A stretch of 19,829 bases of DNA, from positions 1-19,829 of the forward strand of contig JBJHBY010000034.1 in NCBI GenBank assembly GCA_050485745.1, read 5' to 3'. Source of the DNA: JBJHBY01 sp050485745 (lineage in GTDB: Bacteria > Pseudomonadota > Gammaproteobacteria > Pseudomonadales > CAMLJR01). Shown here one piece after another: positions 7,654 through 13,567 of the stretch. Both the position numbers and the translations under genes were made by a program. The notes under the pieces were generated by a model that saw nothing but the letters and a program-made list of their open reading frames with translations, had not been told where the DNA came from and ran no database searches. Positions within the stretch are counted from its first letter, which is position 1; every line of letters begins with the position of its first letter.

Positions 7654-8424
7654 ATGAAGGTGTCATTGCGTGACAGAACGGTGCTGATCACCGGGGCCTC
7701 GTCGGGTATCGGTCGCTCTCTGGCTCTTGCCCTGGCCGAGAGGGACAACCGGGTGATCGTCTGCGCGCGCAGTGTGGAGGCGCTGGAGGAACTCGCCCGG
7801 TTGCAGCCAGGGCGCATTCTGCCTCTGCCCTGGGATATCACCGATGCCGGGCAGTTGCCCGCCACCACACAGCGCCTGGCGAAGATCACTGCGCACATTG
7901 ACGTGGCCATTCTCAATGCGGGTACCTGCGAGTACGTCGATGTGCGCAATTTCGATCCGGCACTGGCGCGCCGTGTCATGGATACGAACTTCGGGGGCAT
8001 GGTCAACAGCCTGGCCCTGGTTCTGCCCTTGCTGCGCCATGCGCCGCGTCCCGCCCATTTGGTGGGGATCAGCTCGCTGAGCACCTTTGTGCCGATGCCC
8101 CGGGCCGAGGCCTACGGCGCATCCAAGGCGGCACTGCGCTACTTCCTCGACAGCCTGCGTGTCGACCTCCACGTCGAGGGTATCGATGTCAGCGTGGTCA
8201 GCCCCGGTTTCGTGCGTACGCCACTGACCGACCGCAACGATTTCGACATGCCCTTCCTGATGGAGGCGGAAGACGCGGCGGGGGTGATCCTGCGCGGCAT
8301 CGAGCGGCGGCGTGCGCATATCGTCTTCCCGCGTCGCCTGGCCTGGCCTCTGGCCCTGCTGAACCGGTTACCCGCCCGCCTCTGGGCCCGTCTTGGACAA
8401 TTCATGGTGAGGAAGCCTGAATGA
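7654..8424 (+). CDS. Short-chain dehydrogenase/reductase (SDR)
   Basis: A 256-residue classical SDR. The cofactor motif TGASSGIG is at residues 14-21, the structural NAG motif (ILNAGTCEY) is near residue 88, and the active-site serine (GISSLS) and the YxxxK pair (YGASK) are present. R43 after the second strand (VCARS) suggests NADP(H). A basic C-terminal region (RRLAWPLALLNRLPARLWARLG) may contact membrane. I chose the ATG at 7654 because GGAG lies six bases upstream; a GTG at 7624 overlapping the previous stop is the alternative. The gene is in the operon core, and its stop overlaps the next ATG by four bases. The substrate is unknown. Related SDRs occur beside CFA-type methyltransferases in singlet-oxygen regulons. 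Confidence 0.9.
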   Translation: MKVSLRDRTVLITGASSGIGRSLALALAERDNRVIVCARSVEALEELARLQPGRILPLPWDITDAGQLPATTQRLAKITAHIDVAILNAGTCEYVDVRNFDPALARRVMDTNFGGMVNSLALVLPLLRHAPRPAHLVGISSLSTFVPMPRAEAYGASKAALRYFLDSLRVDLHVEGIDVSVVSPGFVRTPLTDRNDFDMPFLMEAEDAAGVILRGIERRRAHIVFPRRLAWPLALLNRLPARLWARLGQFMVRKPE

Positions 8425-9671
8425 AGATTGCTGTCATCGGCTCCGGTATTGCCGGTCTCAGTGCGGCCTGGCTGCTGAGCAAGCGCCATCAGGTGACCCT
8501 GATCGAATCCGGGCCACGCCTTGGCGGACACACCGCCACCATCGACGTTCCCCTGGGGGGACGCACCTGGGCGGTGGATACGGGTTTTATCGTGTTCAAC
8601 GACTGGACCTATCCGAATTTCATTCGCCTGATGTCCGAGCTCGGAGTGGCCAGTCAGGAGACCGACATGGGCTTCTCGGTGAAATGCGCCGAAACCGGCT
8701 TCGAATACTGTGGAAGCAATCTCAATGGTCTTTTCGCCCAGCGCCACAACCTGTTCAGCCCGGCCTTCTGGGGCATGCTGCGCGACATCCTGCGCTTCAA
8801 CCGGGAGGCGGCGGCGGACCTCGACGCCGGCCGTATCGATGCATCCATGACCCTGGGAGAGTACCTCTCGAGTCGCGGGTATGGTCAGGCCTTTCGCGAG
8901 CGCTACCTGGTACCTATGGGCGCCGCGATCTGGTCTTCCGGGCTGGCGGCCATGGCGGCCTTTCCTGTGCACTTTTTCGTGCGTTTCTTTCGCAACCACG
9001 GCCTGCTCAGCATCGATGAGCGGCCGCAGTGGCGGGTGATCCAGGGTGGTTCGCGCAGCTACATCGAACCGATGTCGGCCCCCTTTCGCGAGCGCATTCG
9101 CCTGGCGGCGCCGGTGCGCGCCGTACGGCGCTTGCCGGAATCAGTAGCGATTCGCTGTGAGGGGGCGGAGGAGGAACATTTCGAGCAGGTGGTGATCGCG
9201 GCCCACAGTGATCAGGCCCTGGCCATGCTGGCCGATGCCAGCCCCGAGGAGCGCGAGATTCTTGGTGCCCTGCCATACCAGGACAATGACGTGGTGCTGC
9301 ACACCGATGCCTCGTTGCTGCCGCGCCGGCGCCGTGCCTGGGCCAGCTGGAATTACCACCTCGCCAGCGGCGATGCGACGCGGGCGGTCCTGACTTACAA
9401 CATGAACATGTTGCAGCGTCTCGAAGCACCGGAGATCTTCTGCGTCACCCTGAACCACACTGCGGCCATTGACCCGCAGCGTGTCATTGGTCGCTACCGC
9501 TACGCACACCCGGTATTCACGCCCCGGGGCATGCTGGCGCAACAACGGCGCACCGAGATCAGCGGTGTGCGCCGGACCTGGTTCTGTGGCGCTTACTGGC
9601 ATAACGGTTTCCACGAGGACGGCGTGCGCAGTGCCGTCGAGGTGGCCCATGGGCTGGGGGTCGACTGGTGA
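8421..9671 (+). CDS. FAD-dependent amine-oxidase-like oxidoreductase
   Basis: A 416-residue flavoprotein of the NAD(P)-binding/amine oxidase family (COG2907 type). The dinucleotide motif GSGIAGLSAAWLL is at residues 7-19, followed by the acidic strand end and the family motif ESGPRLGGHTATIDV, then DTGFIVFNDWTYPNF. The C-terminal FAD motif has drifted (TWFCGAYWHNGFHEDGVRSAVEVAHGLG). It is cytosolic, possibly peripheral on the membrane. Its constant neighbours in many bacteria are DUF1365 and a CFA-family methyltransferase, as here. The likely job is oxidation or reduction of a fatty acyl chain before or after methylation, for example a desaturation. That is inference from context. The start overlaps the SDR stop (ATGA), and its own stop overlaps the DUF1365 GTG. 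Confidence 0.9.
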   Translation: MKIAVIGSGIAGLSAAWLLSKRHQVTLIESGPRLGGHTATIDVPLGGRTWAVDTGFIVFNDWTYPNFIRLMSELGVASQETDMGFSVKCAETGFEYCGSNLNGLFAQRHNLFSPAFWGMLRDILRFNREAAADLDAGRIDASMTLGEYLSSRGYGQAFRERYLVPMGAAIWSSGLAAMAAFPVHFFVRFFRNHGLLSIDERPQWRVIQGGSRSYIEPMSAPFRERIRLAAPVRAVRRLPESVAIRCEGAEEEHFEQVVIAAHSDQALAMLADASPEEREILGALPYQDNDVVLHTDASLLPRRRRAWASWNYHLASGDATRAVLTYNMNMLQRLEAPEIFCVTLNHTAAIDPQRVIGRYRYAHPVFTPRGMLAQQRRTEISGVRRTWFCGAYWHNGFHEDGVRSAVEVAHGLGVDW

Positions 9672-10426
9672 GCCCGCATAGCGCGATCTACTGCGGCAGC
9701 GTGCGCCACCGGCGGTTTATGCCCGTGGTGCATGCATTCCGCTATCGCGTGTTCATGCTGTATCTGGATCTCGCCGAGCTGCCCGCGGTGTTCGACGGTA
9801 CGCCCCTGTGGTCCGCACGACGCCCGGCTCTGGCCTGGTTTCGGCGCAGGGATTACCTGGGTGATCCCGAGCAGCCACTGGATGCCAGTGTGCGCCAGGC
9901 CGTCGCCGAGCTGCGGGGTGATCCTCCGGATGGACCCATACGTATGCTCACCAACCTGCGCTATTTTGGCTACTGCATCAATCCGGTGACGCACTATTAC
10001 TGTTTCGGCAGGGATGGCCAATCCCTCGATTGCGTGCTGGTGGAAGTGACCAACACACCCTGGGGTGAGCGCCACCGTTACCTGATTCCCGGGGCTGAGC
10101 GGTTGATGCGACACGAGTTTGACAAGGTGTTTCATGTCTCGCCCTTTCATCCGCTGCAGATGCGGTATCGCTGGCGAGGCAACGTGCCCGGCGAGCATCT
10201 GGCGGTGCACATGGAAAATGTGCAGGACGATCGCAGTGTGACCGACGCCACCCTGAGGTTGGAGCGTCGTGCGCTGAACAGCACTGCGCTGCTGTCCCTG
10301 CTGGTGCGTTACCCGTGGATGACGGCCAGTGTGGCGCTGGGCATCTATTGGCAGGCGATGCGTCTGTGGCTCAAGGGAGCCCCAGTCTTCGATCACCCCG
10401 GTGGTCTTCGCCCGGAGCAAGAGTGA
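9668..10426 (+). CDS. DUF1365 domain protein
   Basis: A 252-residue protein of the DUF1365 family, whose biochemical activity I do not know to be established. Conserved signatures are present: the N-terminal SAIYCGSVRHRRFMPVVHAFRYRVFMLYLDL, RMLTNLRYFGYCINPVTHYYC, VEVTNTPWGERHRYL and FDKVFHVSPFHPLQMRYRW. The GTG start overlaps the preceding stop (GTGA) and gives the family N-terminus. The gene is nearly always found between the FAD enzyme and the CFA-type methyltransferase, so it probably acts in the same lipid modification. An internal sequence at 9919-9948 repeats the operon promoter boxes exactly and might start transcripts for the downstream genes. Confidence 0.9.
   Translation: MSPHSAIYCGSVRHRRFMPVVHAFRYRVFMLYLDLAELPAVFDGTPLWSARRPALAWFRRRDYLGDPEQPLDASVRQAVAELRGDPPDGPIRMLTNLRYFGYCINPVTHYYCFGRDGQSLDCVLVEVTNTPWGERHRYLIPGAERLMRHEFDKVFHVSPFHPLQMRYRWRGNVPGEHLAVHMENVQDDRSVTDATLRLERRALNSTALLSLLVRYPWMTASVALGIYWQAMRLWLKGAPVFDHPGGLRPEQE
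9919..9948 (+). promoter_or_regulatory. Candidate internal ECF11-type promoter inside the DUF1365 gene
   Basis: TGATCC (9919-9924), an 18-base spacer ending in CG, and TATGCT (9943-9948) have the same hexamers and spacing as the candidate operon promoter at 4757-4786. It lies about 490 bases upstream of the methyltransferase ATG and points the same way. It is in coding sequence, so coincidence is possible. Confidence 0.35.
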
Positions 10427-10437
10427 CAGAGGTCCCT

Positions 10438-11730
10438 ATGGAGAGAACGAGTGAACAGTTGGCGACGCTTGAGCGGCCGTTGCAGCCGGCATCAGGTGTG
10501 TCCGATCGCTGGATACGACAACTGGTGATGCGGCAGCTGTCGCGCCTGGCACGGGGCCGGTTGCTGGTCGACGAGGGTGGGCAGCGGCATGTGTTTGGCA
10601 ATACCGACGCGGCGGAAGAGCTTGTCGCCCATCTGGTGGTGCACGATGCTTCTGCTTACCGTGATGTCTTGCTGCGCGGTACTGTCGGTGCCGGTGAGGC
10701 CTTCATGCGCGGCAGCTGGAGCTCACCGGATCTGACCCGTGTTATCCGCATCTTCGTGGCCAACCTGGAGTTGATGGATGATCTCGATGGCCGCATGTTG
10801 TCCCCGCGACGGTTGATCATGGCGGCCACCCACCTGGCGCTTCGTGCCTGGCACGGGTTGCGCGCCAACACCCGCCGCGGAGCGCGCGACAACATTGCCG
10901 CCCATTATGACCTGGGCAATGACTTCTTCCGGCTGTTTCTCGACCCGACCATGATGTACTCCTCTGCGGTGTTCCCGTCGGAGCAGTCCAGCCTGGAGGG
11001 TGCGTCCCTCTACAAACTGGACCTGATCTGCCAGAAGCTGCAGCTTTCGCCCGGAGATCACCTGCTCGAAATCGGTACAGGTTGGGGAGGGCTGGCCCTG
11101 CATGCCGCGCAGCGTTACGGTTGCCGTGTCACCACCACGACGATCTCCCGGGAACAGCACGATTTCGCCGTGGAACGCGTTCGCGAGGCGGGACTCGAGG
11201 ACCGCGTCACGGTGCTCCTGCGGGATTACCGCGATCTCGAGGGTCGGTTCGACAAGCTGGTCTCCGTGGAGATGATTGAGGCGGTGGGGCATCGCTACTA
11301 CAGTGCCTATTTCCGCCAGTTCTCCCGGCTGCTCAAGCCGGAGGGTCTCGCCCTGGTCCAGGCCATCACCATCGCCGATCAGCGCTATGACGCGGCGCGG
11401 CGTTCGGTGGACTTCATCCAGCGCTATATCTTCCCGGGAGGGTCGTTGCCCTCGACGTCCGTGATCGCCGGACATCTGGCTCGCGATACCGATCTCACCA
11501 TCGTCGGTATCGAGGACATTACGCTGCACTATGCGCGCACCCTCGCCGCCTGGCGTGAGCGCTTCATGGCGCGGCTGGATCAGGTGCGGGAGCAGGGCTT
11601 CGATGAGGTCTTCATTCGCATGTGGCATTTCTACCTGAGCTACTGCGAAGGTGGGTTCCTGGAGCGCAGCATTGGCACCCAGCAGATTCTNNNNNNNNNN
11701 CGCCCGGGTTGGCGTCCCGGCCAGGCTTGA
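10438..11730 (+). CDS. CFA-synthase-family SAM-dependent fatty acyl methyltransferase (non-canonical active site)
   Basis: About 430 residues, membrane-associated, methylating the double bond of phospholipid acyl chains with S-adenosylmethionine. The SAM motif EIGTGWGG is at residues 211-218 and the family motif HYDLGNDFFRLFLDP at 156-170. By manual alignment to E. coli Cfa, the bicarbonate ligands E239 and Y317 are kept (E281 and Y365), but C139 is S176 and H266 is Q308. That suggests a relative that makes methyl or methylene fatty acids, such as the UfaM type of furan fatty acid synthesis, rather than cyclopropanes; this is inference. AGAGG lies five bases before the ATG, which is 11 bases after the DUF1365 stop. 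A 10-N gap (11691-11700) falls near the C-terminus; the frame resumes as RPGWRPGQA and stops. Confidence 0.9.
   Translation: MERTSEQLATLERPLQPASGVSDRWIRQLVMRQLSRLARGRLLVDEGGQRHVFGNTDAAEELVAHLVVHDASAYRDVLLRGTVGAGEAFMRGSWSSPDLTRVIRIFVANLELMDDLDGRMLSPRRLIMAATHLALRAWHGLRANTRRGARDNIAAHYDLGNDFFRLFLDPTMMYSSAVFPSEQSSLEGASLYKLDLICQKLQLSPGDHLLEIGTGWGGLALHAAQRYGCRVTTTTISREQHDFAVERVREAGLEDRVTVLLRDYRDLEGRFDKLVSVEMIEAVGHRYYSAYFRQFSRLLKPEGLALVQAITIADQRYDAARRSVDFIQRYIFPGGSLPSTSVIAGHLARDTDLTIVGIEDITLHYARTLAAWRERFMARLDQVREQGFDEVFIRMWHFYLSYCEGGFLERSIGTQQIXXXXRPGWRPGQA
11691..11700. other. Assembly gap of 10 N in the 3' end of the methyltransferase gene
   Basis: Ten unknown bases lie between the codons for GTQQIL and RPGWRPG. 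The frame is kept with ten bases, but the usual family ending (IL-L-A-R/K-PG) would need one codon fewer. The missing stretch is therefore probably short and the gene intact. Confidence 0.95.
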
Positions 11731-11740
11731 GGCCTGTTCC

Positions 11741-12286
11741 GTGCGGACGTTGCGGTGCCCGCCGCTGCTGCTCAACGTGCTGCTTTTCGAGGCGGGGTGG
11801 CTGGCCTGTGTCATCGGGGGAAGCGGCATTGCCCTGTTCGTGGTGCCACCGCTGTTGCTCGGTCACTGGTACTGGCTGGCGCGTGGCGCGCGGGAGTGGC
11901 AGGGCATTGCCCTCGGCACCGCCCTCGGTGTGAGTGTCGACAGTGCACTGCACGCCGCCGGGGTGTTCGTGTTCAGTGGTGCGTTTGTTGTTGACGGCGT
12001 GGCCCTGGGGGTTCCCCTGTGGCTGGGACTGCTCTGGCTGCTGTTCCTGACGACCTTCAACCATGCTCTGCGCTGGCTGCGGGGGCGGCTCTGGCTGGCG
12101 ACGCTGCTGGGCGCTCTGGGTGGGCCCTCCAGTTATCTCGCCGGAGTGTATCTGGGTGCCGCCGGGTTCGGATTATCCACCCTGCCGGCACTGCTTCTGT
12201 TGGCGGCTGTCTGGGCCGTACTGACACCCCTGCTGGTCCAGATCATGGCCTGGGCGGTGAATCGAGGAGAGGTTTCGACATCATGA
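11741..12286 (+). CDS. DUF2878 integral membrane protein
   Basis: A 181-residue very hydrophobic protein of the DUF2878 family, predicted to sit in the inner membrane. Transmembrane segments can be placed at about residues 10-45 (two), 57-84, 90-108, 118-140 and 147-171. The family feature LLFEAGWLACVIG near the N-terminus and TTFNHALRWL near residue 108 are present. No enzymatic motif is visible. I chose the GTG at 11741, ten bases after the methyltransferase stop, because it leaves the right N-terminal length; no strong ribosome-binding site supports it, and a TTG at 11750 is possible. DUF2878 genes regularly accompany the FAD enzyme, DUF1365 and CFA-type methyltransferase. A role in the membrane side of that lipid pathway is an inference. 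Confidence 0.8.
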   Translation: MRTLRCPPLLLNVLLFEAGWLACVIGGSGIALFVVPPLLLGHWYWLARGAREWQGIALGTALGVSVDSALHAAGVFVFSGAFVVDGVALGVPLWLGLLWLLFLTTFNHALRWLRGRLWLATLLGALGGPSSYLAGVYLGAAGFGLSTLPALLLLAAVWAVLTPLLVQIMAWAVNRGEVSTS

Positions 12287-13023
12287 AGAAGTGGCTCTGG
12301 CTGCTGCTGTGCCTCACCCTGGGCGCGAACGCTGAACGGGATGATCTGGAAGTGGTGGGACGGGCCTATGATGTGTCCGGGGAGCGCTTTCTCTATCTTG
12401 AGCGTCACCGCTGGCGCGGTCAGGAACACCTGGTGCAGTTTTTTGATCCCGATGGCGAGCTGATCGCGGAAAACCGCTTGCGCTACGAGCGCGCATCCAG
12501 CGAACCCGCCCATGATCAGATCGACCATCGCAGTGGGCGGCGCGAGGGTGCACGCTGGGACGGTGACCGGCTCTATCTGTTTCGGGATGAACGTGAGCGT
12601 CGCGTCGAGCCCGGCGAGCCCCTGGTGATCAGCTCCGGCTTTGAACCCTTCGTGCGCAGCCACTGGTCCGAGCTCACGTCGGGTGAATCCCTGCGTTTCG
12701 ATTTTGCGGTGGCGGGCAGCCTGCGCACCCTGGGCCTGGCAGCCCGCAGCCTGCCGCAGGCTGACTGCCAGCTGGAACTGGAGGACGGCTGGGTCTGCTT
12801 CCGGGTAGAGGCGGCAAGCCGCCTGTTCCGCTGGCTCTCGGACCCGATCGATCTGGCCTACGATGAACAGCGGCGCCTGCGCACCTATCGTGGCCTGTCC
12901 AATTTGCGTGACGAGCGGGGTGATTCCCTGTCGGTCCTGATCCGCTACGAGTACCGGGACGCCGGTGACGACGCCCTGGCGAGCCTCTGCGAGCGGGATG
13001 CATCGGCGCCCCGCTTCTGCTAA
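12283..13023 (+). CDS. Exported protein of unknown function
   Basis: I do not recognise a family for this 246-residue protein. It begins with a clear Sec signal peptide (MKKWLWLLLCLTLGANA, probable cleavage after residue 17, no lipobox), so it should be periplasmic. The mature part is strongly charged, Arg/Glu-rich and beta-strand-like (LEVVGRAYDVSGERFLYLERHRW, HLVQFFDPDGELIAENRLRYE, GDRLYLFRDERERRVEPGEPLVISSGFEPFVRSHW). Four cysteines, two in DCQLELEDGWVCF and two at the C-terminus (SLCERDASAPRFC), could form disulfides. The ATG overlaps the DUF2878 stop (ATGA), and GAGGAGAGG lies about 10 bases upstream, so it is a firm operon member. In many related operons this slot holds a DUF3833 lipoprotein or a chalcone-isomerase-like protein; this one is different or very diverged. 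Confidence 0.75.
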   Translation: MKKWLWLLLCLTLGANAERDDLEVVGRAYDVSGERFLYLERHRWRGQEHLVQFFDPDGELIAENRLRYERASSEPAHDQIDHRSGRREGARWDGDRLYLFRDERERRVEPGEPLVISSGFEPFVRSHWSELTSGESLRFDFAVAGSLRTLGLAARSLPQADCQLELEDGWVCFRVEAASRLFRWLSDPIDLAYDEQRRLRTYRGLSNLRDERGDSLSVLIRYEYRDAGDDALASLCERDASAPRFC

Positions 13024-13060
13024 AACGTCGTCTCACCCAAGACGAACAGGCGAGGCGGTC

Positions 13061-13486
13061 ATGGAGCGTACTGAGCAACTCAAGGTGCTGGCGAGGCGTT
13101 TTTTCGACATTCTGGGCAGCGGCGACGTCGAGGCACTGATGGCGATGTACGACCCCGAGGGGACCTGCTGGACCTCCGGGAGAACCCTGATCTCCGGAAC
13201 CATGGACACGCAGACCATCCGCCAGGGCGCTACGGCGATTTTCGATGCCTTTCCGGAAGGTATCCGCTTCACCGTGCATGCGATGACCGCCGAGGGCGAT
13301 CGCGTGGCCGTTGAGGCGGAATCCCTGGGGCGCCATGTCTCCGGCCGCACCTACAACAACCATTACCATTTTCTGCTGGAGTTCCGTGGCGACCGCCTTC
13401 TGCGGCTCAAGGAGTACATGGACACCGAACTGGTCACGGACATCCTCTGCGGAGGTCAGCGCCCAGAGGGTGCCAGCGCCGGCTGA
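13061..13486 (+). CDS. SnoaL-like / NTF2-fold protein (second of two)
   Basis: A 141-residue NTF2-superfamily protein of the SnoaL/ketosteroid-isomerase-like type. Typical elements are the N-terminal helix (LKVLARRFFDILGSGDVEALMAMYDPEGTCW), the middle FEGIRF-like strand (FPEGIRFTVHAMTAEGDRVAVEAES), NNHYHFLLEFRGDRLLRLKEYMDT and the ending LVTDIL. It belongs to the branch often annotated 'nuclear transport factor 2 family protein'. The AGGCGAGGCGG site precedes the ATG. It follows the exported protein by 37 bases with no terminator or promoter visible, so it is probably the last gene of the operon. It is not a close duplicate of the SnoaL-like protein at 7184. The substrate is unknown. Confidence 0.8.
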   Translation: MERTEQLKVLARRFFDILGSGDVEALMAMYDPEGTCWTSGRTLISGTMDTQTIRQGATAIFDAFPEGIRFTVHAMTAEGDRVAVEAESLGRHVSGRTYNNHYHFLLEFRGDRLLRLKEYMDTELVTDILCGGQRPEGASAG

Positions 13487-13503
13487 GTGTCGCTTTCGCG
13501 GAG

Positions 13504-13531
13504 CTTGAATTCTGCGTCACGGCCCCCACAT
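13504..13531 (+). promoter_or_regulatory. Candidate sigma32 heat-shock promoter of the Lon-type protease
   Basis: CTTGAA (13504-13509), six of six matches to the sigma32 -35, is followed after 14 bases by CCCCACAT (13524-13531), seven of eight matches to CCCCATNT. The start would be near 13538, about 30 bases before the lon ATG. It is the only obvious promoter in the 81-base gap. Confidence 0.65.
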
Positions 13532-13567
13532 GGTTCACTTCAGCGGTGAAGACAGGGCGCGATTGCG

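Noticed and set aside
9037..9062. Another TGATCC inside the FAD enzyme gene (also 3658, 7004, 8284, 12445, 12935 and 14398)
   Set aside because: None has a CGTA or TAnG-type -10 at the right spacing, so they are taken as chance coding sequence.
10723..11829. 368-codon minus-strand open frame over the methyltransferase
   Set aside because: Antisense shadow of a well-conserved gene that also crosses the N gap.
13026..13045. Small inverted repeat TCGTC/GACGA after the exported protein gene
   Set aside because: Five-base stem, eight-base loop and no T tract; not a credible terminator.
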